Part shown: one piece after another, positions 26,441 through 37,665 of the stretch
Layout: every line of letters starts with the position of its first letter
How positions within the stretch are numbered: position 1 is the first letter of the stretch
Origin: Hyaloraphidium curvatum
Lineage: Eukaryota > Monoblepharomycota > Hyaloraphidiomycetes > Hyaloraphidiales > Hyaloraphidiaceae
Length of the DNA stretch: 64,000 bases
Direction: 5' to 3'
Assembly: GCA_025558095.1 (NCBI GenBank)
Contig: JAIVFI010000005.1
Location: 434,001-498,000 of the forward strand
The notes under the pieces: model-generated
The model's input: only the letters and a program-made list of their open reading frames with translations
What the model was told of the DNA's origin: nothing
Database searches by the model: none
Translations under genes and position numbers: made by a program

Positions 26441-27543
26441 TCAGAATTTGAAGACGACGTCGTCGACTTTGCTGACCGCCTGCGCCGGAGGGAATCCGAG
26501 GGCAGCGCAGTGTCCGGTCATTGCCTTGACCATCGGCGGCGGTCCGCAAATCAGGATCTTGCACTTGGAGGTCGGATTCGGCAGTCGCTCCGCAACCATG
26601 TCTTTGGTGACGAAACCCTCGCCGCCTTGCCATCCCTTTGGTGCCTGGAGTCGACAGCCCGGCTCAGAACGTCGTGCAAACGACTAGAAGCCCACACCGA
26701 CCTCGAGCAGTACATAGTAGACTCGAAAACGATCCGGATGTGCCTGGGCCAAGGCATCCAGCTCCTCCCGCAGAAGGATGTCCTCGGCCGTGTTGTTGGC
26801 GTAGATGAGGCTGATCTTGGTCAGATCCTTCTCTTCCCGCAGCGCCGCCAGGGCAACCTGAGAAGCTACCGTCAGCGTCGTTGGGCGGAGGCTCCTGGCG
26901 GCCTTGCCTGGTACATGGGAGTGATGCCGGTTCCGCCGGCGATCATGCCCAACTCCGCGACCATATTGGCCCGATATATCATGTTCCCCTTGGGCCCGCG
27001 CACCCTGATGGAGCTTCCTATCTTCATCTGGTCGAGATAGCGTGACATGTTGCCCGTCGGGTACGTCTTGACCACCAGCTCAAAATAGCCCTTCGTGTCG
27101 TTGAGCGTGACCGGTGTGTAGCTCCGGAAGCATTCCTTCCCGTCGATCTCGGCAGCGAGAGAGATGTGCTGCCCAATCGGAAGGCCCAGGGAAGCGTCCG
27201 GTCTTGGCAAGGCGAAGCGGTACCTTGGGTCCGGAGGGTCAGACGGTGTCACCTGGCTCCTTCGCGCACCCCACTTTGCCGTGTTCGGACTCAACTGCGT
27301 CTTCTGGGTCAATGGAAACTCTCGCCATTCCGTTGGACTGATGACACCTGGTGCCCCAACCGTCGGTTTCTCTCCGGACGCGGCCACGTTCCGTCACCAA
27401 CTCCATTTCGAGCCCTCCGTCGCAAGCGTCAACGCGGCGAGGGCACCGAGCCCGGCGGCTATTGCGAGCCAGAGAGGGAGACCCAAAGCGATGATGATGC
27501 TGGCAACGGCCAAGGCCGCGACGGGGACAAGGGGAACTGCCAT
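26441..27543 (-). CDS. CYB5R: NADH-cytochrome b5 reductase, membrane-anchored
   Basis: This flavoprotein transfers electrons from NADH to cytochrome b5 for lipid desaturation and sterol synthesis. ATG 27543 begins [20 protein letters not shown], followed by another hydrophobic stretch. This is an uncleaved N-terminal anchor, as in ER or mitochondrial outer-membrane isoforms. FAD motifs are RSYTPVTL and [20 protein letters not shown] motifs are [14 protein letters not shown] and [11 protein letters not shown]. The C-terminus is [10 protein letters not shown] followed by TGA (complement of 26441-26443), close to the family's usual ending in phenylalanine. Short introns restore [24 protein letters not shown] and [14 protein letters not shown]. 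All are canonical GT-AG. The length, around 300 residues, is normal. Confidence 0.94.
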
Positions 27544-27789
27544 TTTGACGGCGTAAACAAGTCAAGGCCGACCGCTCGGCCGGAGGCGTCCGCGTCGGGA
27601 ACCCCCGATCCTCCTTTCCCCGCTACTTCGCCTGAATCAATCTCGGGGCGGACATCCGAGTAGCACGGCGAGTGAGACACCTTCCGTTCTCTGGCCTCTA
27701 CCATCTGCGAAAGAGCGCATGACTACATCATGGATGATCAGAATCAGCAATACCCAGCGAAAGAATCGACAACCATCCCAATCCTGCTT

Positions 27790-28967
27790 CTACCATGCAG
27801 TCAGCCTGCCGCGCGTGCCGTTGAACCACTGCGTCCCCATCTGGTACGCCGAGCTGAAAGTGAGGCCACGGATCGCCGTCCAGGGCTGGCTCGAAAGGAC
27901 CCAGTCCACGTTTTCGCAGCTCCTGTCCACGAGGCCAAGAATGACCCAGAAGGCGTTGCCAAACGCGCCGCCGAGGTAGCTCCCCTTGGAGCTCTGTCCC
28001 GAAGATGGACTGGCCTCCGACTCGCCGTCGCTCCCCGACGAATTGGTCCGCCCCTCGTTCTCCCACGCGTCCCGCATGCGTAACGGGATCTGCACGATGA
28101 TTCGCGCCAAGTGGGTGGCGACGCGAGCGCGCCCCGTGAGGTCCCAGTACGAAAGCTCCCGCAAGGTGGCCTGCAGCTCCATGAGCCGGAAGATTTCGTT
28201 CCGGCACGCGTCCCAGGCTTTTGAGCTGTTCAGGAAGTACTCGCGGAGCTTCGACAGAAACTCGTGCACAGCCTCCTGGGAGATGTTGAGCTCCGGGTTG
28301 GTCCTCCTCATCAGCTCCACCACGGACAGAATCTGGTCAAAGTTCCCGCTGAAGAACTCCTCCACGAGCTGGCCCAGCGCCGCACTGAAGGTCTCCTCCC
28401 CGGAGGCGGTGAACGTCCCTCGTTCGCCCTGCAGGTCGTACAGTCTCCGCTTCTTCGGGTCGCGGAGCGTCTCATACGCAGCCGCAAGCCGCTGAAACGC
28501 TTCGGTAGCCTGGTTGAGAGGTGATAAGAGAGAAAAAGAGAGGTATGGAGAGAGAGGAAAAGGATGGCGAGAGGTATGGAGAGAGAGGACAAGGATGGCG
28601 AGGAGGTCAAGTTAGGTCGGTATCGTTGGGCCGGCGGGACCGTCACCAACCCTCGGAGAGTTCCCGTGCCGGTCCGGGTGAATTTTGCGGCTCCTCTTCA
28701 GGTACAGTCGGCGGATCTCCGATTCCTCGAACTGGGCGGGATCGCGCCGCCGGCTGCCGGAAAGTCCAAGCACATCGTAGTATGTCCGGGCGGTGAGGAT
28801 GTCCTCAATGAGGAGTGCCTCGTCCGCGTCGCTCTCTGGAGAATCATCCGGTCTCCGCGGGCGGGACGGCGATGACGAGGGTGAGGACGGAGCGGGAGGA
28901 GGGGGTGCCGCGGGGGCCGCGGGTGCGGGCGTCGATGTCTGCGTCGCCCTCCGAAAGAACGACGTCA
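27790..28967 (-). CDS. J-domain co-chaperone of unknown client, with novel C-terminal region
   Basis: J-domain proteins stimulate Hsp70 ATPase. After a Ser/Pro-rich, acidic N-terminus (MTSFFRRATQTSTPAP), the J domain reads RTYYDVLGLSGSRRR, LKRSRKIHPDRHGNSP, then ATEAFQRLAAAYETLRDPKK and RRLYDLQ. The catalytic HPD tripeptide is present. The loop before it is a few residues longer than normal, with RRRDPAQFEE. The domain is split by the window's longest confirmed intron (about 146 bp, 28514-28659), which contains a 31-bp tandem repeat. The 200 residues after the J domain are helical (EEFFSGNFDQILSVVELM onward) and end in hydrophobic, aromatic-rich segments such as GGAFGNAFWVILGLVDR. I do not recognise this region. 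A membrane-associated role is only a guess. The stop is the complement of 27790-27792. Confidence 0.8.
28538..28599. repeat. Two tandem copies of a 31-bp purine-rich repeat
   Basis: Copies at 28538-28568 and 28569-28599 begin GAGAGGTATGGAGAGAGAGG and end AAGGATGGC. They differ at one base (A or C). They lie inside the intron of the J-protein gene, where the transcribed strand is pyrimidine-rich. This is a minimal minisatellite. Confidence 0.9.
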
Positions 28968-29163
28968 TTTTTCCGGTGCCGCGCCGCCTTTGACAACTGA
29001 AATGCGTCGTCTGATATGCTTCGAGGACCTTCAGAGCGCCATTTGTTTGGACGTCAAGAGTTCGGCTTGTGACTGCCGTCGCGAAGGCGCCGACTCCAAT
29101 CAACCAAAGCTTCAAGCAAAGGCCAACCGCCAACGGCCCCTGGAACCCGCCCCTTGAGCCGCG
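28968..29163. promoter_or_regulatory. Divergent promoter region, J protein/UTP20
   Basis: 196 bp separate the two head-to-head start codons. No individual motif stands out. Inferred from position. Confidence 0.45.
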
Positions 29164-32100
29164 ATGAAGAGGAAAAGGGACACTCCGGAAGATCCGATGT
29201 CGGCAGCACCGAAATCTGGTGCCAAAAAGAGGGGAATGACCGACCTGAGGTGCCCCTACTTTCCCCTCCAACGCCGTTCAGCCGCTGACCTCTTCCCGCA
29301 GGGTCAAGGAGCTGAACCCCGATACGGACGGGACCAACACGTTCAAATTCGTCTCTTTCAAAGACCGGCTGAAGAAAGTGCGCGTTGGAACCACCCGGCT
29401 TTCGCTGGCTGGCGGTCTCCGAGCCCAGCTCCGGGACGAGGCGGACGAACACGATGCCACGTTTTCCTTCTTCAACGAGTCGGTGCAGAAGTGGAAGGAG
29501 CTCAACTGCACCACGGACTATACTCGCTTCGCTCGCGAGGTCGGAACCCTGAGCCACAGCTTGCCCATGGTGCTGTTCAACAAGGAGGCCCTCGTGGAAG
29601 CCCTGCTGAAGCATCTTGCGGTCCCGGACACGACTGCGGCGGACGGTCTTATGGATGCCGTCGTTGGATTGGCCAAGGATCTTGAGGAGGAACTTTACCC
29701 GTGGTTTCCGAGGGTGTTGGAGGCCATGGTTCCCTTTCTCGACTCTGACGATGCCAAAGCGGTCGAGGTGGGCACTCCACGTGTGGGCTCGCGGACCATG
29801 CTTTATTGACGGCTCGCCCAGTGCTCCTTCCAAGCGTTGGCACAGTTGATCAAGGACTTTTCGCGCCTGTTGGCGCGGGACTTCATCGGCACCTTCAGGC
29901 GAGTTGCCCGTCAAAGCTGGGGTCTCTGGCGACGTCACTGACCACCGCGTTTCCCACAGCCAGCTCCGCTGTCTCCTCAGCTCCACAAAGAACCACGTGC
30001 GGCGGTTCTCCGCGGAAGCTCTGGCATACCTACTGCGCAAGTTGGACAGACCGCAACGCACGGTGTTCGTTGGTCATCTTCGCGAGCTGCTTTCGGGGAC
30101 CGAAAAGTCCGCTAAGGACATGCGTCCATATGCGTTCGCCGACGGCTTGGGAATGCTGTTGCTTGAGACCGTGGTGTCAGTCGACGGGACACTCAACACT
30201 CGCGGTTCCGAGGTGTTGCAGGAGTTCGCTGCCGCTTTCCTTCTTGATGCTGGGGACGATGGCACACTTGACGCGTGTGCCGAGCCCGTCTTGCAGCCGT
30301 GGCAGTTCATGCTGCTCAGCGCAATGGCCGGGATCTTTGGGGCGATAAACGATGAAGGCCTGGGGACAATGGGGCGCACCGTGGGCACGTGGGTGGAGCT
30401 CTTGAACGGCAGAGTCACGGAATCCACGTCTCGTGGGAGCGCAGCACCCGCCGTAGCAGCTGCGGTGGAGCGGCTGTCGCTGGTCTGGAAGATTTGCCAG
30501 CTTTTGGTGATCTCTGGCCAAACAATCGTTCACGCGGAGAGCAAGGTGTGGTTTTGGCGTCTTGCGCAGACCGCAGCGGCTCTGCGCCTCGTGGAACGGC
30601 AGGCGCGGGAAGACTTGCCCCTTCCTGTTGATGCATGTGTGATGGACGCCTCGAGATTTGCCTCGAGATTGTTGGAAGCATGCACTGTGACGGAGGCTCT
30701 GATCCATGGCGGACCTTTTCTCGAGGCGTTGTTTGCACCCGGAGTGAGTTGCCGTACTCGAAGTTCTGCTTCACTAGCTAATCTGGGTTGCACTAGACAT
30801 TCGAACCGCCCACTGCGCTAGGGCCCTCCAGGCTGTTTTCTCGTCTGTCACCCAATCGTTACTTGAGGACAATGTCCCGGGTCGTGTCTGCTCTCGTTGC
30901 GTCGGTACTGGGCAGGAATCCGGAGGACCCGGCGGGCATCCTGGGATTGGTTGACGTAACCGGAGCAGACTCGAAATGGGGGACAATGGATCTCGTGGAG
31001 ATTCCTTCGACTGCAGAGGCAGCTTTGCTGAATGCGCTTGAACTGAGGGCACAGTCCTGCAGCGAAGCTAGCGCCGAGCTTGGACACTGGGACTCGCTGT
31101 ACTCGCTTTTGCGAGGCATGGCGAACGTTCGCCTTTCGTTGCCGCGTGCTGTTGGATGCTTGCGGAAACTGTTCGATGCCCTTGTTGCTCGCGATGGGTC
31201 TCTCAAGTCCGAGGCAGCTCGCGATCTCGTTCTGGCCGGTGCATTGGATTGTCTGAGAATCACCCTGGGTGCTCGCCGAACGCGATCCGATATGCTGGAC
31301 CTGTGCGAGATTGGCTTGAGATATGCGGGATTGCCAAGGCACGATTGGCGAGGCTTGGGAGCTTATCTCGAGACGCTTGCCTCGGCTTTCGAGGCCGTGC
31401 GAGACCGAAATCTTTGGCACTCTATGGAAGGCTCGGTGGATGTCTCGCTCGAGTCCTGCTATCCCGCATTGCGTGCTTTCCTTTCTGCGGGAGACGGCCG
31501 CATACGAAAGGGCGTGCTTCGGATCTTATGCCTGCTGGAAGACGATGCCAATGGGGCGGCGGAAGCGGAGTCGAAAGTCTTCCGAATGTGCCTCGAAGCC
31601 GAGGGCGTGGCGGCCGGGGTCACTACCATTCGCGAGAAGTCGATGAAGCTGGCATCGCTCGAGGTTCTACAGGGCAGCGGCAAGATCGAGAAGCGTTACA
31701 GGGATGCCGTTCCTCGCTTCTGTTTCGGTGCGATCGCCCTCCTCCGACAAGAGCTTCTATTACTTAACTCTGCGATCTTTCAGGGCTCCTCGGCGTCCGT
31801 TTTGCGCCACTTTGGAAGGACGCGACCCGGTTGCTTGTCCAATATGCTTCATTGAACCCCGATGCCTTTTGGACTGTCTTCAGCGAGGTCACGAGTATGC
31901 TTGAAAGCAAGGCTCCGGTGGCAGGCGACCTGGAAGAAACCTCCGAGGCGCCGGCATCGAACGAGCAGCTTTTTCAGTCCCTTGCGAAACTACACAATCC
32001 GGTGATCAACTCGAGACCCTTTCGCCGTATGGATCAGGAGGGCCGGTTTTCCCTGGAAGCGTTCAAGAATCCCGTGCTCGCGCTCGGAGCTCTGTATCAT

Positions 32101-35100
32101 GGAGTGGGTTTCCATCTGTTGGCTTTCCACACGTGCGGTTGATTCCTCCTCACTTTCAGGCGCTCGCGATGCCGGCGGATACCTTGCCTGAGCACGAGCA
32201 CTACGCACAAGCTTGGAAGCTGATGGAGAGCATTCCGCACGTCATTGAGAAGCACAGCAAAAACATCGTCGACCTGGTTTTGAAGGCCACTGCGGACGAG
32301 GATGCAGCTGCAGAAGCTGCTGAGCAGGTCGACGAGGTCGTTGTCGTTGGGGACGGCGGGGGCAGCGAATCGGCCGACGATGGTGCCGCGGCTGCCGCGG
32401 TACCTCCTTCTGCCAACTCCGGCGGACGTTCCAGGCTCGTTCTCTACTTCAACGTCATTTCTAAGTTCCGCAACGGCCCTGGTATCCACAGCGCGTCGCA
32501 CATGATGGAGATCTACATGCGTTACCTCGCCCATCCTTTTGCTGCTCTCCAGAAGGCAGCTCTTCAGTGCATTCTGACTTGGAAGTCGCCTGCCCTGACG
32601 GAGCACGTGGATACCCTTCTCGGACTCACGGACGATGCAAAGTTCCGCGAGACGTTGGCCGCGGCGGACGTGGCGTCGCTGCGGGCAAGCACCGCAGCAT
32701 CTGGGGCCGATGAGCTGTTTCGGGTTCTCTCCGCTGTTCTTTACGGCAAGCTTCTGTCCCGAACAGTGAGAGGGAGATCGGGAGGTGCATTAAAGGCACG
32801 CAGAAACGCCATTGCTCGCTTCTTGGGCACTTACACTGCGGAGGAACTGGGCGTAGTCATCGACATGATGACCGAAGCCTTCGGTGGCGCGGAGACACCG
32901 CCAGATTCTAGGACCCCGCGGAAATCATCGCTGCCTTCGATGCGCATTCAAATGGGCTTCCTGAACCTCCTTGGTGTCCTTTTGGACCAAATTGGGGCCA
33001 AGCTGGGGCCCTTTGTCGGCAGGATCATGCCAATTCTTCTGCGTATCCTCAAGAACGGTGCTTCCGAGTCCTCCGGGGGCATCTTCGGTAGCAGATCGGA
33101 TCGCAGGCGGCAGAAGGATGCCCGGAACCTTGCAATGAAGAGGATTACCGATCTCTTCAGTTTGGCGCACGAAGGACTCGATGCCTATGTGTCTGAGCTT
33201 TTCCAGATCTATCTGAACGACAGGATCGCCAAGTTTGGGCCGGAAAACGTTGACAACCCCAGCCCAACACTGTCGTTGCTTGTCGTCTGGTCGGCTCGCG
33301 ATCGCTACCGCGCTCTTTTGCACGACGGTCTATTGCGCGCCGTATTCGAAACACTTCTCAAGGAAAACGTATGCTCCGCCACCCTGTCGGCTGTGCTTAC
33401 GGTGGCTGAGAACGTCGTCGCTGCATTACCCAATGGAAGTATTCCGTCGTCTTCCGAGCGCGCGGAGTCGGCTGTCGAGGTTCTTGTTCGCGGGGTGGGC
33501 GTCATCTTGACCCGGCTCTTTGGTGCGGCTCTGAAGGAGGGCAAGGGGCGCATCGGCGACAGGGATCTTTTGCTCCGCTGCGTGTCTCTGCTGGCTTCAG
33601 CGGCCGATGCGGTCGGGAGCGACGAAGTTCTGGGACATGCCGTAGACATTCTTTTACCGGTGCTTGGCAGCTCGTCCAAGGGCATCCCGGAACGTGTGAA
33701 GATCGAGATGCTAGCCGTGATTGAGAAGTACGTTTCGCGCGGGCCCGCCGCGCTCACGGAGCAGGATTTTCGCACTTCGAAACTATACCGGACCGTTTCC
33801 CGCTGTTTTTCGTCGATGGACTCGCAGGCGGGGCGAGCAGCGCTGGACAAGTGTTTTGGATCCTTCGTCGCCGTCGATGCCGGGCTCGCCGCCGTTGCCT
33901 CGATCGTTGCGGACTTGAATGCCTTCTCGGCGCGGAAGGTGGAGGAGCCCGACTTTGACCGTCGCTTTGCCGCCTTCTCGGACATCAGCCAGCGAAGATA
34001 CGGGGAACTGTCTCCCGAGGAATGGCTTCCCGTGCTCCACAATCTTGTTTTCAGCGTAAGGGACGAGAAGGAGTTTTCCGTGCGGACGAACGCCGCGTTT
34101 TGTCTGGTCAAGCTGGTCGATCGTGCTTCGGAGGCGGTCCAAGAGGGGGGCGGCACCGCCTTCCGCGATTTGGTCGTGTTCGTGCTCCTTCCGGCCATCA
34201 AGGCGTCCATGAAGCGTGGCTCCGAGGCCGTCAGAAACGAGTTCTTGGGATTGCTTTCCCATATAGTGAAGCGAATGGCGGACGATCCCGTCTTCGAAGA
34301 CATGCGCTGCTTGGTGGAAGGAGCGGACGACGATTCCAACGTCTTCAGCAACCTGACGCACATGCAGCAGCACCGGAGGATCCGTGGACTCCGGAAGCTC
34401 ACGGATCACGCGACGGCCGGGGATCTGGCTCCGGCGACGGTGTCGAACATCTTCTTCCCCTATGTCCTGCACATCGCGCACGAGTACGACCGCACCAGCG
34501 ACCATGCCATGATTGCGGAAGCCGTCAATGCCCTCGGCAAGATGGCTTCGGTGCTCAACTGGGCGTCTTACTATGGGCATCTGAGGGGTGAGATAGCTGC
34601 CATCGACAAACGCCCGGACCGTGAGCGGGTCCAGGTGCGGCTTGTGGTCGCGGTTTTGGACGGTTTCCACTTCGAGTTACGGCTCGGAAATGGCAATACT
34701 GGCGAAGTCGAAGCAAATGAGAGCGTTGATCTTGAACCAGATGCGTTGCCCGGCGTTCCTTCAAGCGCCGCGAAAGTGCACCATGCCGTTGTCGGAAAGC
34801 TGCTTCCGGATCTCTATCGGCTCTTAAGGGATAAGGACAAGGAGGGTGAAAGCGAGGCGATCGCGACGCGCATCCCCCTTGCGCTTGCGATCGCGCGCTT
34901 GCTCGTGCGCCTTCCGGAGCAGTCTTTGGAAACCCAGCTCCCAAAGCTGCTCGTTGAGCTGTGCCAACGGCTGCGCAGCTTCTCGCAGGACCTGCGCGAC
35001 GGTGTGCGCGCCTCGCTGATCAAGATCAGCGACATCCTCGGCCCTTCTCATTTCGGCTTCCTCGTGAAGGAGCTTAGGACGGCTTTGACTCGCGGTCCCC

Positions 35101-37651
35101 AGCTCCACGTTTTGGCCTTCACAGTGCACGCATTGCTTGCTTCCGTGGTTCCGAAAGCCCAACCCGGCAGTTTGGACCATTGCATCGGCGATGTCACGGA
35201 GATTCTCCAGCAAGACCTGTTCGGCGTTGTGGCCGAGGAGAAGGAGGTGGCGGAACTGGCCAAGAAGATGCGCGAGTCCAAGGTCTCGAAGAGCCTGGAT
35301 TCCTACGAGCTGATTGCTAGCGTGGTGTCCTTGGATCGTGTCGGTCTTCTGCTGCGCCCCCTGAGGGAGATTGCCGATCGCGAGGCGAACCACAGGGTCA
35401 TGGATCGCGTTGACTCTGGTCTCAAGAGGATCGCTTCCGGGCTTGCGACCAACGCTGGTGTCGGTGCTGGCGATCTGATGCTCTTTATTCACGGGTTGAT
35501 GTCGGACGTCGTGCCGAAAATGGTGCAGGCTTCAGGCTCGCGTCACGCCGAGGGTCAAAGCGTGGCGGTATCGGAGCACCTGAACGCCCACCTGTTTGTG
35601 GGTTTTGGCTTATCGCTTCTCCTGAACGGTCTGCGGAGGGAGGTGATCCGGCTTTCCGATGACGAGCATGTCCGTATGCTCGACCCGATCATCTCGCTTC
35701 TGGCAACAACGGCGTCTTCGAAGCATTCCGGTGTTGCAGTCACTGGCTACAAAGTGCTGGGGTTCGTCGCAAAGGCCGCGCTTCCGGCGTTGGACGCGGC
35801 TAAGGACTCGATTCTGCGCACTGCGATGCGATCTGTAATGCGGAGCCCGAACCTCTCTTCCGATCTGGTGCAACAGACTCTCAAGTTCCTTGCTGTCATG
35901 ATCAGGGACACCGACGTGGATCTGTCCGACCAGCAGATTGCTGGCTTGATCTCCTTGATCACGCCGGAGCTCGAAGAAACGGCAAACCAGGCGACTTGCT
36001 TTGCCCTCATCAAAGCCATTGTTTCGAGGAAGTACATCTCGGACGACGTGTACAGTCTGATGGACCGGATTGCGTCGCTGCTCGTCACCAGCCAGAGCAG
36101 CGAAGTCAGATCGCTCTGCCGACAAGTATGGCTGCCTTTCCTTCTCGACTACCCACAAGGTGCAGCCAGGGTCACGAAGCAGCTCAGCTTCCTCATCAGC
36201 AACCTGGATTACGTACACGAGAGCGGACGGGAGTCTGCGCTCGAGATGCTCAACGTGGTTTGCAGGAAGCTCCCGGAGGAAACCTTGGCCGAGCACGTGC
36301 AGCTCTTGCTTCTGGCGCTCATTCCAAAGATGGTAGCCGACGAATCGGCCAAGTGCAGACGCATGGCTTCCGAACTTGTCAAGACCATTCTGCACCGACT
36401 GGATAGGGCGCAGCTGCAGACGGCATGCGAGCTGGCCCACGCTTGGTCGGCGCCAAGCTCGCCCGAAAGCCTCCGCATCGCCTCCTTCCAGCTCTACGGC
36501 CTCATTGCTGATCACGCACCGGAATTGATCAAGGAAAATCTGGGGACCATCCTCGACGCAGTGTGTCTTGCGATCAAGACCGCACTTTCTGCCAGCGAGG
36601 AGCCCGGGGAAAGCCTCGGACCCTGGCAGGTGGCGTATGCCGCCCTCAAATTGGCGGACAAGCTCCTGAGCTCGTGGTATGACCAAGCCGCCTCTTTTGC
36701 GTCATCCCGCGAGATATGGCAAGCTGCAGTGGACGCCCTGGTTCACCCACATGCGTGGATCCGTGCCAGCGCCTCCCGGGTCGTGGCCATCTACCTTACG
36801 GCGATGGCTTCCGGACACAAAACTGTCGATGCTGTGGTGGCCTTTGCCCTGGTGCAAAAGCTCGCAACCCAGCTCAAGAGTCCTGTGCTCTCGGACGAGC
36901 AGGCCGCGATGACCGTCAAGAACATGTTCTTGCTCGCCAAAGTCATTGCACAGGGCGTGCCGCACGAGGACTCCAGCGATCGCAACGATGGCCGTCGACT
37001 GCCTGATGCGTTTGGCTCGAATCCTCTGGGGTGGATGATTCTCAAGTTTGCGTCGATCGCACGAGCTCCCACGTCGTCGACATCGGTGCTTCAGGTGAGC
37101 GGTGACTTGTGCCGGGAAACGTACTGGACCCGCACTAACGACGAACTAGCGCGCCTCAATCTATCGTTGGTTTGCTGCGCTAGCAACGGCTGTGGACTTA
37201 GCTGCAGAGGAAAGCTACGCGATGCCCGTGGTGGCTGCCTTGTACCACGGCATCCAGTCGGAAACTGGCCGCGGGAAGGACATCGGTGAGGGTTTCCGTC
37301 GGTGCTCCGGCTGCCCAACGGGCTAACCAACGACATTCATTCCATAAAGACCAACTCAAAGCAACTGCGCAGGAGGTGATGGACCTGGTGCAAGCGCAGA
37401 TCGGCACCGAAGCCTACCTGCGGACCTACAACAAGGTCCACTTGCTGGCTTCCGAGAAGCGGCAGGAGCGGAAGGAAGCCAAGGCCATCCTTGCCGTGGC
37501 GGACCCTCAGAGCGCGAGCAAGCGCAAAATGCAGCGCAACGAAGCGAAGCAGCAGAGCAAGAAGCGCAAGATCACCGAGCGAATGAGGCTCAAGATGGCG
37601 TCGAAGCAGAATGTATCTCTTCGCTCCCGCAACCCCGAAAGCAGGGTCTAG
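29164..37651 (+). CDS. UTP20: UTP20, giant HEAT-repeat component of the small-subunit processome
   Basis: UTP20 is a nucleolar HEAT-repeat scaffold needed for 18S rRNA processing. The start MKRKRDTPEDPMSAAP is basic. A short intron near 29250 leads into TNTFKFVSFKDRLKKVRV, matching the UTP20 N-terminal 'FLTFAERL' region. FFNESVQKWKELNCTTDY follows, and later NHVRRFSAEALAYLLRKL. The 5' third has several short introns, whereas 32133-37289 is one uninterrupted open frame of 1,718 codons. The C-terminus is lysine-rich: SEKRQERKEAKAILAVADPQ, KRKMQRNEAKQQSKKRKI, the typical UTP20 nucleolar tail. The stop is TAG at 37649-37651. The total is near 2,600 residues, comparable with yeast (about 2,500) and human (about 2,800). 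An acidic/alanine-rich insert (EDAAAEAAEQVDEVVVVGDG) around 32300 looks lineage-specific. Confidence 0.9.
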
Positions 37652-37665
37652 GGGCGCGATTACTT

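Noticed and set aside
33305-34402. 365-codon - frame inside UTP20
   Set aside because: Serine/arginine-rich shadow of UTP20 codons; the + frame is continuous for 1,718 codons.
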